From NCBI GenBank assembly GCA_030680575.1, contig JAUXVI010000035.1:30630-94629 (forward strand): a stretch of DNA of 64,000 bases. Reading direction: 5' to 3'. The notes beneath the pieces are model-generated. The model ran no database searches. It worked only from the letters and a program-made list of their open reading frames with translations, and was not told where the DNA came from. The translations under genes and the position numbers were made by a program. This DNA is from Hylemonella sp. (GTDB lineage Bacteria; Pseudomonadota; Gammaproteobacteria; Burkholderiales; Burkholderiaceae_C). Shown piece after piece: positions 8,926 through 18,538 of this stretch; position 1 is the first letter of the stretch, and each line of letters opens with the position of its first letter.

Positions 8926-9324
8926 ATGCCCATACTCAACGTCAAAGTCAGTCAGCCCGCCAGCGCCAAGCTCGTCCATGACATCTCGGAAACACTGCTG
9001 GAGCTCACGACCCGCATCCTGCGCAAACGGCGCGATCTGACCTCCATTGCCATCGACTTCGTGCCGCAGGACAACTGGGTGGTTGGCGGCTCGACACTGG
9101 CCGCACAGGGGCGCAACAGCGTCTACTTCGACATCAAGGTGGTGGACGGCACCAACACCAAGGATGAGAAGGCACAGTACATCCATGAAAGCTTTGCTGC
9201 CTTTGACAAGTTGCTGGGCAACCTGCACCCTGAGAGCTACATCTACGTGCACGACGTGCGGGCCGAAGCCTATGGGTTTGGCGGGCAAACGCAGGAATAC
9301 CGCTATATCAAGGCCAAGCCTTGA
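8926..9324 (+). CDS. Tautomerase-family protein (4-oxalocrotonate tautomerase-like)
   Basis: A 132-residue protein beginning MPILNVKVS. After removal of Met, the N-terminal Pro is the expected catalytic base of the tautomerase superfamily. The length is about twice that of the 62-residue single-domain enzymes and suits the long single-chain forms. A good ribosome binding site (GAAAGGA) precedes ATG 8926. The probable job is keto-enol tautomerisation of a small unsaturated acid or a related compound; the true substrate cannot be read. The upstream MarR regulator probably controls it. Confidence 0.82.
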   Translation: MPILNVKVSQPASAKLVHDISETLLELTTRILRKRRDLTSIAIDFVPQDNWVVGGSTLAAQGRNSVYFDIKVVDGTNTKDEKAQYIHESFAAFDKLLGNLHPESYIYVHDVRAEAYGFGGQTQEYRYIKAKP

Positions 9325-9419
9325 ACGCCAAACACGACTGGCCTTGAGACAGCAGCTGCGGCCGAAGAAGCGCCAGCACCGCTGGCCTGCCTCATCGCTT
9401 CATGCTTTTGTCGTGTGCT

Positions 9420-9899
9420 CTATTGCAAAGGGCCTTTGAGCGCGTCCGGCAGCGGCAAGGGCATGACGGCAATACCCTCGTCGAGCAGGGCTTCTGTTTC
9501 CTCGCGCGAGGCCTGGCCGCGAATGCTGCGTTCCTCGACTTCGCCGTAATGCATTTTGCGCGCCTCTTCGGCAAAGCGGCCACCTACGTCTTCCGTCTGC
9601 GCCACGATACGGCGCGCCACCTGCAACCAGGCCGCCTGCAAGGCTTGCTCCGTGCCACCGGCCACCACGTCCTGCTTCTGAATCTGGGGCTCTGTCGGCG
9701 AGCTGGGCTGGGCAGCGTCGTCTGAGCGTGTCGTACCAAGGTTCAAGCGCGGCGCACTGGGCAGCTTTGTCACCGATTTGCTGCCGCACAGCGGGCACGC
9801 CAGCAAACCGCGCGCCACTTGGCTGGCATAGTCTTCTTCGGACGCAAACCAGCCTTCAAACCCGTGCCGGGCATCGCACTGGAGATTGAGAACTTTCAT
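9420..9899 (-). CDS. DUF1178 family protein
   Basis: A 159-residue protein that fits the DUF1178 family: the N-terminus MKVLNLQCDARHGFEGWFAS is followed by a CPLCGS zinc-ribbon-like Cys pair near residue 37. The middle is low in complexity, and the end contains the family-like EETEALLDEGI stretch. The function is unknown. It lies 7 bases behind the NUDIX gene and is the last gene of the minus-strand block that starts at rpsO. It converges with the tautomerase gene. Confidence 0.88.
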   Translation of the reverse strand: MKVLNLQCDARHGFEGWFASEEDYASQVARGLLACPLCGSKSVTKLPSAPRLNLGTTRSDDAAQPSSPTEPQIQKQDVVAGGTEQALQAAWLQVARRIVAQTEDVGGRFAEEARKMHYGEVEERSIRGQASREETEALLDEGIAVMPLPLPDALKGPLQ

Positions 9900-9906
9900 C
9901 AGGTGA

Positions 9907-10512
9907 TTATCGGCTTACGTCAACGGGCGCTGGCGTCTGCCAATCCAATTCCCAGGCACCGGCAAGGACGTTTTGCAGCCAGAGCACACCGGTCAGGGTC
10001 TTGGCATCCGTCACGCCGCCTTCAAAACACCATTTCTGCAACTCGGCGGGCGTGGCCGTGAACACATCGAGGAACTCGCCATCGTCCAACCGACGCTCCC
10101 CCAGGCTCAGGCCACGCGCAAACCAGACGTCAATGAATTCGGTGGAATACGAAATGACCGGGTGCAGTACGCCGGCACGCGCCCACTCGGTTGCGCGGTA
10201 ACCGGTTTCTTCCAGCAACTCACGCTGCGCGCAGGCCAGAATGTCTTCACCGGCATCGATCTTGCCAGCGGGAAACTCCACCATGACCTGCTTCACCGGG
10301 TAGCGGTACTGGCGCTCCAACACAACCCGCACCTCCCCGCGTACATCCTCCAGCAATGGAATGATCATGACCGCACCGGGATGCACCACATACTCGCGTG
10401 TCGCGCTGGCCCCATCGGGCAGGCGCACGGTATCGCGGAAGGCATGGAGGAAATGGCCCTTGAACATCTCCTGGCTGTCCAGCCGGGTTTCAATCAGGTG
10501 CGAGTCATCCAT
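9907..10512 (-). CDS. NUDIX hydrolase, ADP-ribose pyrophosphatase-like
   Basis: A 201-residue protein with a complete Nudix box: G-KIDAG-E-DILACAQ-RELLEETGY gives the GX5EX7REUXEEXGU pattern, the Mg-binding helix. The preceding EFPAGK and the overall length fit ADP-ribose or nucleoside-diphosphate-sugar pyrophosphatases of the NudF type. It sits 15 bases behind the DUF2818 gene, downstream of the complex I operon. That arrangement is familiar in Burkholderiales and suggests clearing of NAD breakdown products. Confidence 0.9.
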   Translation of the reverse strand: MDDSHLIETRLDSQEMFKGHFLHAFRDTVRLPDGASATREYVVHPGAVMIIPLLEDVRGEVRVVLERQYRYPVKQVMVEFPAGKIDAGEDILACAQRELLEETGYRATEWARAGVLHPVISYSTEFIDVWFARGLSLGERRLDDGEFLDVFTATPAELQKWCFEGGVTDAKTLTGVLWLQNVLAGAWELDWQTPAPVDVSR

Positions 10513-10527
10513 GGCCGCGGCAGCGCG

Positions 10528-10830
10528 TCAACCGTGGCGCTTGAACAGATAACGGTAGACGAAGCCTGGGAAGGCCAGGGTCAGAAACAGAGTCGCCGTG
10601 ATGGCGTAGAACTCCCACCCCTGCGGTGCGATCTGGCCTGCACGTTGCTCCAGCAACAGCGCCATGCCACCCACCAGCAGGTAACAGAACACCAATTCCA
10701 GGAGACGCACCGGCAGGCCTTTGGGCGTTTTCAACGGCACGACAGCCAGCAGGCGCTGATTGATGAATGGCAGGTTGGCACCGACCACAGCGGTCAGCAC
10801 CACGAACCAGACGGCGGCAGTCTGCGACAT
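10528..10830 (-). CDS. DUF2818 family small membrane protein
   Basis: A 100-residue protein with three hydrophobic segments (AAVWFVVLTAVVGANLPF, LLELVFCYLLVGGMALLL, ITATLFLTLAFPGFVYRYLF). It belongs to the DUF2818 group, which regularly follows nuoN in betaproteobacteria. ATG 10830 is used because it lies 5 bases after the nuoN stop and gives the usual N-terminus MSQTAAVW; the open frame continues 14 codons upstream inside nuoN. A role linked to complex I is suggested only by position. Confidence 0.85.
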   Translation of the reverse strand: MSQTAAVWFVVLTAVVGANLPFINQRLLAVVPLKTPKGLPVRLLELVFCYLLVGGMALLLEQRAGQIAPQGWEFYAITATLFLTLAFPGFVYRYLFKRHG

Positions 10831-10835
10831 AAGCC

Positions 10836-12323
10836 TCAGGTGCCCAACATCTGCTGGATCGCCTGGGCGCACAGCGCCATCAGACTGCCGGGCACCAGGC
10901 CGAGAATGAGCACCAACAGGCCGTTGACCGACAGCACGGCGCGCACATCGAACGGTGCGGCCACGGTCGTGGCGGTGATGGGTTCGTCGAAGTACATGAC
11001 CTTGACCACGCGCAGGTAGTAGAAGGCACCGATCAGCGACATGATCACGGCAAACACGGCCAGGCCGATGTGCAAGGCCTGGCCCGAAGCCACCAGCGCC
11101 TGCAGCACGGAAAGCTTGGCGTAGAAGCCGACCATGGGCGGAATACCAGCCAGCGAGAACAGGCAGATGGCCATGATGGCGGCGTACAGCGGACTGCGCT
11201 GATTGAGGCCGGCGAAGTCGGTGATCTCTTCACTCTCGAAACCTTCGCGCGCCAGCAGCAGAATGACACCGAAGCTTGCCAGCGTGGTCAGCACATAGGT
11301 CACGACGTAAAACATCGCCGAACTGTAGGCGTTGGCCGCGGAATAGATGTTGCCGTTGATGACGCCCGACATCAGGCCCAGCAGGACAAAGCCCATTTGC
11401 GAAATGGTGGAGAACGCCAGCATGCGCTTGAGGTTGGTCTGCATGATCGCAGCCAGGTTACCCACCAGCAGCGAGGCGATGGCCAGCAGCATCAGCATTT
11501 GCTGCCAGTCGACAGCCAACGGCAGCATGCCTTCGACCAGCAGGCGGATGACGATGGCAAAAGCAGCCAGCTTGGGCGCACCGCCGATCATCAGCGTCAC
11601 GGAGGTGGGCGCGCCTTGGTAGACATCGGGGATCCACATGTGGAACGGCACCACGCCCAGTTTGAAGGCCAGGCCCGCCACCACGAACACCGTGCCGAAC
11701 ACCAGCACCTGCGGGTTGACGCGCCCGGAGTTGATGGCACGGAAGACGGCGTTCACATCCAGCGAGCCCGTGGCACCGTAGATCATGGACAGCCCATAGA
11801 GCAGGAAGCCGGAAGCCAGAGCACCAAGCACGAAGTACTTCATGGCGGCTTCGGTGGCGGTGGCATTGTCGCGGCGCAGGGCCACCAGTGCGTAGCTGGA
11901 GAGCGTCAGCAATTCCAGGCCGAGGTAGATCAGCAGGAAGTTGTTGCCGGAGATCATGATGAACATGCCCAGCAAGGACAGCATGCTCAAGGAGAACAGC
12001 TCACCACCGCGCAGCATGTCGCGGTCCGCCGAGTACGGACGCGCATAAACCAGCGAAACCATCACGGCAATGGTGGCGAAGAACTTGAGCCAATTGCCCA
12101 TGGGGTCGCTCACCACCATGTTGTGCAAGCTGTAGAGGGTGGCACCGCCGCTGGCGTACAGGTACTGCAGCAAAGCCACAGCGCCCAGGGCCATCAGTGT
12201 CCAGATGTAGGTACGGGTGCGCTGGCGGCTTTTCACGCCGAGGTCCATCAGCGTGATCAGGCAGGCCATGGCCAGCAGAATGATTTCCGGATAAACCGCA
12301 ATCCAGCTGAGTTTGTCAGTCAT
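10836..12323 (-). CDS. nuoN: NADH-quinone oxidoreductase subunit N
   Basis: A 495-residue antiporter-like membrane subunit of complex I with about 14 transmembrane helices. Family landmarks are the conserved Glu in LLIYLGLELLTLSSYALVA (helix 5) and the Lys-bearing VPFHMWIPDVYQGAP segment that forms part of the proton channel. It is the last of the 14 nuo genes, 24 bases behind nuoM. Length is normal and no defect is visible. Confidence 0.98.
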   Translation of the reverse strand: MTDKLSWIAVYPEIILLAMACLITLMDLGVKSRQRTRTYIWTLMALGAVALLQYLYASGGATLYSLHNMVVSDPMGNWLKFFATIAVMVSLVYARPYSADRDMLRGGELFSLSMLSLLGMFIMISGNNFLLIYLGLELLTLSSYALVALRRDNATATEAAMKYFVLGALASGFLLYGLSMIYGATGSLDVNAVFRAINSGRVNPQVLVFGTVFVVAGLAFKLGVVPFHMWIPDVYQGAPTSVTLMIGGAPKLAAFAIVIRLLVEGMLPLAVDWQQMLMLLAIASLLVGNLAAIMQTNLKRMLAFSTISQMGFVLLGLMSGVINGNIYSAANAYSSAMFYVVTYVLTTLASFGVILLLAREGFESEEITDFAGLNQRSPLYAAIMAICLFSLAGIPPMVGFYAKLSVLQALVASGQALHIGLAVFAVIMSLIGAFYYLRVVKVMYFDEPITATTVAAPFDVRAVLSVNGLLVLILGLVPGSLMALCAQAIQQMLGT

Positions 12324-12347
12324 CTTCAGTCTTTCAATTCGGTTCGA

Positions 12348-13823
12348 TCAGTTCAACTTGGACAGTGCCACGTGCTTGAGCAGTTCCATCACCGACGTGT
12401 CCATGACATCGGTGAAGGGCTTGGGATAGACACCCATGACCAGCACGGCGATCGCCAGCAGAGCCAGCATGAGGAATTCACGGCTGTTGATGTCAACCAG
12501 CGCCTTGACGTCATCGTTGGCCACCGGCCCCAGGTAGACGCGTTTGAACATCCACAGCGTGTAGGCGGCACCGAAGATCAGCGCCGTGGCTGCTGCCAGG
12601 CCGATCCAGAAGTCGTACTTCACGGCACCGAGAATCACCATCCACTCGCCGACGAAACCAGCGGTACCCGGCAGACCGCAGTTGGCCATGGCAAAAAACA
12701 GGGCAAAGGCGGCGAACTTGGGCATGGTGTTGACCACGCCGCCATAGGACGCGATCTCACGCGAATGCACCCGGTCGTACAGCACGCCGATGGAGAGGAA
12801 CATGGCAGCCGAGACAAAACCGTGCGCAATCATCTGCACCAGACCGCCGGAGACGCCGAGGTCGTTGAAGATGAAGAAGCCCAAGGTGACGAAGCCCATG
12901 TGCGCCACCGACGAATAGGCCACCAGCTTCTTCATGTCCTGCTGCACCATGGCCACCAGACCGACGTAGATGACGGCGATCAGCGACAGGGCGATCATGA
13001 GCCACGCCCACTCGCGCGCGGCATCCGGCGCGATCGGCAGCGAGAAACGCAGGAAGCCGTAGGCACCCAGCTTGAGCATGATGGCGGCCAGCACGGCGGA
13101 ACCACCGGTGGGTGCCTCGACGTGCACATCGGGCAGCCAGGTGTGGACCGGCCACATCGGCACCTTGACGGCAAAAGCGGCAAAGAAGGCAAAGAACAGC
13201 AGTGTCTGCGTCGTGCCGTCCAGCGGCAGCTTGTGCCAGGTGGCGATGTCGAAGCTGCCGCCCGACTTGGTGTACAGGAAGATCAGCGCGATCAGCGTCA
13301 GCAGCGAACCCAGCAGCGTGTAGAGAAAGAACTTGAAGGCGGCGTAGATCTTGTTCGGACCGCCCCAGATGCCGATGATCAGGTACATCGGGATCAGCGT
13401 GGCTTCGAAGAAGACGTAGAACAGGATGCCGTCAAGCGCCGAGAACACGCCGATCATGAGGCCACTGAGAATCAGGAAGGCGCCCATGTACTGATTGACG
13501 CGGCGGGTGATGACTTCCCAGCCGGCAATCACCACGATAACGTTGATGAAAGCCGTCAACAAGACGAACCAGAGCGAGATGCCGTCGAGACCCACGTGGT
13601 AGTGCACATTGAAGCGCTCCATCCACGGCATCTTCTCGACAAACTGCATGGCCGCCGTGTCGAGCTTGAACCCGGTGTAAAGCGGCAAGGTGACAAGAAA
13701 ACTTGCCAAGGCGCCGATGAGCGCGACCCAGCGCACCATGCGCGCCTGCTCGTCGCGGCCCAGGGCCAGCAGTAACACGCCGAACGCAATCGGCATCCAG
13801 ATAGCCAGGCTCAACAAACCCAT
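12348..13823 (-). CDS. nuoM: NADH-quinone oxidoreductase subunit M
   Basis: A 491-residue antiporter-like proton-pumping subunit of complex I. Diagnostic stretches include YVFFEATLIPMYLIIGIWGG with its conserved Glu, VPMWPVHTWLPDVHVEAP, and the broken-helix region around KKLVAYSSVAHMGFVTLG. Roughly 14 membrane helices. It lies 12 bases behind nuoL and 24 bases before nuoN. Confidence 0.98.
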   Translation of the reverse strand: MGLLSLAIWMPIAFGVLLLALGRDEQARMVRWVALIGALASFLVTLPLYTGFKLDTAAMQFVEKMPWMERFNVHYHVGLDGISLWFVLLTAFINVIVVIAGWEVITRRVNQYMGAFLILSGLMIGVFSALDGILFYVFFEATLIPMYLIIGIWGGPNKIYAAFKFFLYTLLGSLLTLIALIFLYTKSGGSFDIATWHKLPLDGTTQTLLFFAFFAAFAVKVPMWPVHTWLPDVHVEAPTGGSAVLAAIMLKLGAYGFLRFSLPIAPDAAREWAWLMIALSLIAVIYVGLVAMVQQDMKKLVAYSSVAHMGFVTLGFFIFNDLGVSGGLVQMIAHGFVSAAMFLSIGVLYDRVHSREIASYGGVVNTMPKFAAFALFFAMANCGLPGTAGFVGEWMVILGAVKYDFWIGLAAATALIFGAAYTLWMFKRVYLGPVANDDVKALVDINSREFLMLALLAIAVLVMGVYPKPFTDVMDTSVMELLKHVALSKLN

Positions 13824-13835
13824 TTCTTCTTCTCC

Positions 13836-15887
13836 TTATCGGCTGAGCCACTCAACAACCATGGGCCAGGTCACAAACCAGGACATGAGCACCAGCACAC
13901 CGACAATCATGGCCAGTGCATAGTGGTACAGGAAGCCGGACTGCACCCGGCGCACCACGCCGGCCACCCAGCCGACCAGTTTCCAGGAACCGTTCACCAG
14001 CGTGCCGTCGATGACGGCCTGGTCGCCGCCCTTCCACAGACCGACGCCAAGCATGCGGGCGCCTCGCGCCAGGATGTTTTCGTTGATCCAGTCCATGTAG
14101 TACTTGTTTTCCAGCAAGGTGTAGAGCGGCTGCACGGCGCGCTTGATCGCCGCCGGCAGAGCCGGATTGATCATGTACATGTAGTAGGCGCAGACCACAC
14201 CGGCCAGAGCCAGCCAGAACGGCGCCGTGCTGAAGGCATGCAGCGCCATCGCCACCGGGCCGTGGAAGGCCGCGGCCAGCTCGTGCATGGCCGGATGGCG
14301 TGCGGCATCGACAAAGATCGCATCCTTGAAGAAATCACCGAACAGCATGGGCTGGATCGTCATGTAGCCAATCACCACCGAAGGAATGGCCAACAGCACC
14401 AGCGGCACCGTCACCACCCAAGGCGACTCGTGCGGCGCGTGGTGGTCGTCATGCCCGTGACCATGGTCGTCGTGGTGGGCATCCGGGTTCTGATCGAAAC
14501 GCTCCTTGCCGTGGAACACCAGGAAATACATGCGGAAGGAGTAGAAGGCGGTCACGAAGACACCGGCCAGCACCGCGAAGTTGGCAAAGCCGGCACCCCA
14601 CAGGTGGCTCTCATGCACGGCCTCGATGATGCTGTCCTTGGAGTAGAAGCCCGAGAACAGCGGCGTGCCAATCAGGGCCAGCGAGCCCAGCAGCGAGGTG
14701 ATCCAGGTGATGGGCATGTACTTGCGCACACCACCCATCCAGCGGATGTCCTGGTTGTGGTGCATGCCCATGATGACCGAGCCGGCGCCAAGGAACAGCA
14801 GCGCCTTGAAGAAGGCGTGCGTCATCAGGTGGAACACGGCCACCGAGTAGGCCGAGGCACCGAGCGCCACCGTCATGTAGCCCAGCTGCGACAGCGTGGA
14901 ATAGGCCACCACGCGCTTGATGTCGTTCTGGATGATGCCCAGGAAGCCCATGAACAGCGCCGTGATGGAGCCGATCACCATGATGAAGCTCAGGGCGGTG
15001 TCGCTCAGCTCGAACAGCGGCGACATGCGCGCCACCATGAAGATGCCGGCCGTCACCATGGTGGCGGCGTGGATCAGGGCGGAGATCGGGGTCGGGCCTT
15101 CCATCGAATCCGGCAGCCAGACGTGCAGCGGGAACTGGGCCGACTTGCCCATGGCGCCAATGAACAGGCAGATGCAGATCACCGTGATCAACATCGCGTC
15201 CTGGCCCAGGATGTACCAGGGGAACTCGATGGCACCCAACTGGGATGCCTTGGCAAACACTTCGGTGTAGTTCAGCGTGCCGGCGTAGGCGGCGATCAGG
15301 CCGATGCCCAGGATGAAACCGAAGTCGCCGACACGATTGACCAGGAAGGCCTTCATGTTGGCAAAGATGGCGGTGGGCTTGTTGAACCAGAAGCCGATCA
15401 GCAGGTAGGACACCAGGCCAACGGCTTCCCAGCCGAAGAACAACTGCAGCAGGTTGTTGCTCATGACCAGCATGAGCATGGAGAAGGTGAACAGGGAGAT
15501 GTAGGCGAAGAAGCGGTTGTAGCCCTCGTCTTCTTCCATGTAGCCAATGGTGTAGATGTGCACCATCAGCGAGACGAAGGTCACGACGCACATCATCATG
15601 GCGGTCAGGCCGTCGACCATGAAGCCGACCTCCATCTTGAGGCCGCCCACCACCATCCAGGTGTAGAGCGTCTCATTGAAGCGCGCGCCGTCCATGGCCA
15701 CGCTCTTGAGCGTCATGGCGGACAGAATAAAGGCCAGCAGCACGCCAAGGATGGTGAGCGAATGCGAAAGGCGACGGCCGATCCAGTTGCCGCCGAACTT
15801 GGTGCCAAGAACGCCAGCCAGGACGGAACCGACCAGGGGCGCCAGCGGCACGGCCAGCAGGGTGGATGCAGAAAGGGTTTGACTCAT
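13836..15887 (-). CDS. nuoL: NADH-quinone oxidoreductase subunit L
   Basis: A 683-residue distal membrane subunit of complex I. The antiporter core includes LLQLFFGWEAVGLVSYLLIG, FPLHVWLPDSMEGPTPISAL and KRVVAYSTLSQLGYM. The C-terminal extension provides the long lateral helix that runs along NuoM and NuoN. A His-rich loop (HHDDHGHGHDDHHAPH) near residue 470 is a low-complexity insertion in a soluble loop. Start at ATG 15887; nuoK lies 28 bases upstream. Confidence 0.98.
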   Translation of the reverse strand: MSQTLSASTLLAVPLAPLVGSVLAGVLGTKFGGNWIGRRLSHSLTILGVLLAFILSAMTLKSVAMDGARFNETLYTWMVVGGLKMEVGFMVDGLTAMMMCVVTFVSLMVHIYTIGYMEEDEGYNRFFAYISLFTFSMLMLVMSNNLLQLFFGWEAVGLVSYLLIGFWFNKPTAIFANMKAFLVNRVGDFGFILGIGLIAAYAGTLNYTEVFAKASQLGAIEFPWYILGQDAMLITVICICLFIGAMGKSAQFPLHVWLPDSMEGPTPISALIHAATMVTAGIFMVARMSPLFELSDTALSFIMVIGSITALFMGFLGIIQNDIKRVVAYSTLSQLGYMTVALGASAYSVAVFHLMTHAFFKALLFLGAGSVIMGMHHNQDIRWMGGVRKYMPITWITSLLGSLALIGTPLFSGFYSKDSIIEAVHESHLWGAGFANFAVLAGVFVTAFYSFRMYFLVFHGKERFDQNPDAHHDDHGHGHDDHHAPHESPWVVTVPLVLLAIPSVVIGYMTIQPMLFGDFFKDAIFVDAARHPAMHELAAAFHGPVAMALHAFSTAPFWLALAGVVCAYYMYMINPALPAAIKRAVQPLYTLLENKYYMDWINENILARGARMLGVGLWKGGDQAVIDGTLVNGSWKLVGWVAGVVRRVQSGFLYHYALAMIVGVLVLMSWFVTWPMVVEWLSR

Positions 15888-15915
15888 CTTCTAGTACCTT
15901 GATGAACCGACGGGT

Positions 15916-16230
15916 TCAGCCCTTGAGCGTGTTGAGTTCGTCCACGTTGATGCTGGACTTGTTACGGAACAGCAGCACCAGGATGGCCAGACCGATGGCC
16001 GACTCGGCGGCTGCCACGGTGAGAATGAAGAACACGAACACCTGGCCGTGCATGTCGCCCAGATAGTGGGAGAAGGCCACGAAGTTCAGGTTGACCGCCA
16101 GTAGCATCAGCTCGATGGCCATCAGCAGCACGATCAGGTTCTTGCGGTTCAGGAAGATACCCACCACGGCCAGCGCAAACAACATGGCGCCGAGTGTGAG
16201 GTAATGTCCGAGTATCAGGGTCAGGGTCAT
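15916..16230 (-). CDS. nuoK: NADH-quinone oxidoreductase subunit K
   Basis: A 104-residue subunit with three membrane helices. The conserved Glu residues of the proton path lie in [21 protein letters not shown] and in the following [17 protein letters not shown]. Its ATG overlaps the nuoJ stop codon in an ATGA arrangement (16227-16230), a sign of translational coupling. Confidence 0.98.
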   Translation of the reverse strand: MTLTLILGHYLTLGAMLFALAVVGIFLNRKNLIVLLMAIELMLLAVNLNFVAFSHYLGDMHGQVFVFFILTVAAAESAIGLAILVLLFRNKSSINVDELNTLKG

Positions 16231-16877
16231 GCCTTGTTCTCCTCAGGCGCAGCCTCGACAGCCGGCGCCGGGCGTGTGGGATCGAGCTTGACGATCTGCA
16301 GACGATTGCTGGCGCGTACGCGCACCTGCTCGGACGGGTCAATGGCTTTGCTGTCCTTGCGCTCGCGCAAGGTCAGGGCGATGGCCGCAATCATGGCCAC
16401 CAACAGGATGACAGCCGCCACCTGCACCGGGTAGACATACTGGCTGTAAAGCAGTTTGCCCAACTCTTTGGTATTGGAGACCTCCAGCAACGGCTGGCCG
16501 ATGACCTGGGCCACACGTGGTTCCTCGGATACGCGAAAACCTGCCATCAACACAGCCGCCATCTCCAGCACCACGACGGCGCCCAGCATGGCCGCCAGTG
16601 GGAAGTGGCGCCAGAAACCTTGGCGCAACGCGTCGATCTTGATGTCGAGCATCATGACCACGAACAGGAAGAGCACCATCACCGCGCCAAGGTAGACCAG
16701 CACCAGCGTGATGGCCAGGAACTCGGCCTTCAGCAGCAACCAGATGGCCGACGCCTGCGAGAAGGACAGCATGAGAAAGAGCACGGCATGCACAGGATTG
16801 CGCGCCGTGATGACCCGGAAGGCTGCAAACAGCAGCACCAACGAGAACAGATAAAAGAAACCGGTCTTGACGTCCAT
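16227..16877 (-). CDS. nuoJ: NADH-quinone oxidoreductase subunit J
   Basis: A 216-residue subunit with five membrane helices near the quinone end of complex I. Family sequence includes [13 protein letters not shown] and [20 protein letters not shown], the latter containing the pi-bulge helix involved in coupling. The hydrophilic C-terminal tail of ~50 residues is longer than in E. coli, as in other betaproteobacteria. It overlaps nuoK by four bases and sits 44 bases behind nuoI. Confidence 0.97.
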   Translation of the reverse strand: MDVKTGFFYLFSLVLLFAAFRVITARNPVHAVLFLMLSFSQASAIWLLLKAEFLAITLVLVYLGAVMVLFLFVVMMLDIKIDALRQGFWRHFPLAAMLGAVVVLEMAAVLMAGFRVSEEPRVAQVIGQPLLEVSNTKELGKLLYSQYVYPVQVAAVILLVAMIAAIALTLRERKDSKAIDPSEQVRVRASNRLQIVKLDPTRPAPAVEAAPEENKA

Positions 16878-16921
16878 GGGTCGATCTTTGTGAGGTTCTG
16901 TGCGACGGTCTTCAGCGGAAG

Positions 16922-17443
16922 TTAACGGTATTTGGCGTCGGCCGCCTTGGCCGCAGCGATCTCGTTCTCATAGCGGTCGCCCACGGCCAGCAACATGTCC
17001 TTGGTGAAGTACAGGTCACCGCGCTTTTCGCCGTGGTATTCAAAGATGCTGGTCTCGACAATCGAATCGACCGGGCAGCTCTCTTCGCAGAAGCCGCAGA
17101 AAATGCATTTGGTCAAGTCGATGTCGTAGCGCGTGGTGCGGCGGCTGCCATCGGCGCGCACATCGGACTCGATGGTGATCGCCATGGCGGGGCAGACTGC
17201 TTCGCACAGCTTGCAGGCAATGCAGCGCTCTTCACCGTTGTCATACCGGCGCAGCGCATGCAGGCCGCGGAAGCGCGGCGACAACGGTGTTTTTTCTTCC
17301 GGGAACTGCACCGTCACCTTGCGGCGGAAGGCGTAGCGGCCGGTCAGGGCCATGCCCTTGAGGAGCTCCACCAGCATGAAGCTCTTGATGAAGTCCTTGA
17401 AGGAAAAGGTCGCAGCAGTGTTGGATGTAGCAGTGGCAGCCAT
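16922..17443 (-). CDS. nuoI: NADH-quinone oxidoreductase subunit I (two 4Fe-4S clusters)
   Basis: A 173-residue ferredoxin-like subunit of the peripheral arm. Two CxxCxxCxxxCP motifs are visible: [12 protein letters not shown] and [12 protein letters not shown]. They hold clusters N6a and N6b, which pass electrons to cluster N2 in NuoB. An amphipathic N-terminal region contacts the membrane subunits. It lies 12 bases behind nuoH. Confidence 0.98.
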   Translation of the reverse strand: MAATATSNTAATFSFKDFIKSFMLVELLKGMALTGRYAFRRKVTVQFPEEKTPLSPRFRGLHALRRYDNGEERCIACKLCEAVCPAMAITIESDVRADGSRRTTRYDIDLTKCIFCGFCEESCPVDSIVETSIFEYHGEKRGDLYFTKDMLLAVGDRYENEIAAAKAADAKYR

Positions 17444-17455
17444 GTCTTGACCCGC

Positions 17456-18538
17456 TTAGTTCCAGATGTTCCACGGCGTCTGCATCCAGATGCCGACGAT
17501 GAGCAGCCACACCAGGGTGACCGGGATAAAGATCTTCCAGCCCAGACGCATGATCTGGTCGTAGCGGAAACGCGGGAAGGTGGCTCGAATCCAGATGAAC
17601 ATCGAGACCACGACGAAAGTCTTGGCCCCGAGCCAGATCCAGCCCGGAATCCAGTTCAACAGGGCGCTGTCGACTGGCGACATCCAACCACCGAGGAACA
17701 TGATCACGGCCAGAATCGACACCAGCCACATGCTGGCGTATTCCGCCAGGAAAAAGATGGCAAAACCCATGCCCGAGTACTCGACCATGTGGCCGGCCAC
17801 GATCTCGGCCTCGCCTTCCACCACGTCAAAGGGGTGGCGGTTGGTCTCGGCCACGCCGGAAATCAGGTAGACCATGAAGATCGGCAGCAGCGGCAGCCAG
17901 TTCCACGACAGGAAGCTCAGGCCCATGTCGGCAAAGTAGCCCTTGCCCTGCCCCAGCACGATCTCGGTCAGGTTCATGCTGCCCGAGACCATCAGCACCA
18001 CCAGGAAGCAGAAGCCCATGGCGATTTCGTAGCTCACCATCTGGGCCGAAGCGCGTAACGCGCCGAGGAAGGCGTACTTGGAGTTGGAGGCCCAGCCGGC
18101 GATGATGACACCATAGACCTCGATCGAGGTGATGGCCATGATCAGCAACAGGCCGGCATTGATGTTGGTCAACGCCACATCCGGGCCGAAAGGAATCGCC
18201 ACCCAAGCTGCCAGCGCCGGCATGATGGCCATGATAGGACCGAGCCGGAACAGGCCTCCGCTCACCGCGCTGGGGGTGATGATTTCCTTGGTCAGCAGCT
18301 TGAGCGCGTCGGCGATGGGCTGCAGCAGGCCAAAGGGACCCACGCGATTGGGACCATGGCGCACTTGCATGAAACCGAGCAGTTTGCGCTCCCACAGCGT
18401 CAGGTAGGCCACTGCCCCCATCAGCGGTGCCAGCACCACCACGATCTTGAGCAGGATCCAGATGACCGGCCAGGCCATGGCAGTCCACCAGCTTGCGGCC
18501 AGCAGGTTCAGGCCACCGTTGTACAGCGCATCGATCAT
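17456..18538 (-). CDS. nuoH: NADH-quinone oxidoreductase subunit H
   Basis: A 360-residue membrane subunit that forms the heel of complex I and the entrance of the quinone chamber. Typical stretches are [20 protein letters not shown] (the conserved first loop), [20 protein letters not shown] and [19 protein letters not shown], the acidic loop facing the quinone. Eight membrane helices are expected. It overlaps nuoG by an ATGA junction (18535-18538). Confidence 0.98.
   Translation of the reverse strand: MIDALYNGGLNLLAASWWTAMAWPVIWILLKIVVVLAPLMGAVAYLTLWERKLLGFMQVRHGPNRVGPFGLLQPIADALKLLTKEIITPSAVSGGLFRLGPIMAIMPALAAWVAIPFGPDVALTNINAGLLLIMAITSIEVYGVIIAGWASNSKYAFLGALRASAQMVSYEIAMGFCFLVVLMVSGSMNLTEIVLGQGKGYFADMGLSFLSWNWLPLLPIFMVYLISGVAETNRHPFDVVEGEAEIVAGHMVEYSGMGFAIFFLAEYASMWLVSILAVIMFLGGWMSPVDSALLNWIPGWIWLGAKTFVVVSMFIWIRATFPRFRYDQIMRLGWKIFIPVTLVWLLIVGIWMQTPWNIWN

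Noticed and set aside
11070..13775. 901-codon open frame on the plus strand opposite nuoM/nuoN
   Set aside because: His/Gln/Gly-rich translation without family features; an antisense shadow of GC-rich nuo genes.
13923..15902. 659-codon open frame on the plus strand opposite nuoL
   Set aside because: Antisense shadow with biased composition; nuoL is unmistakable on the other strand.
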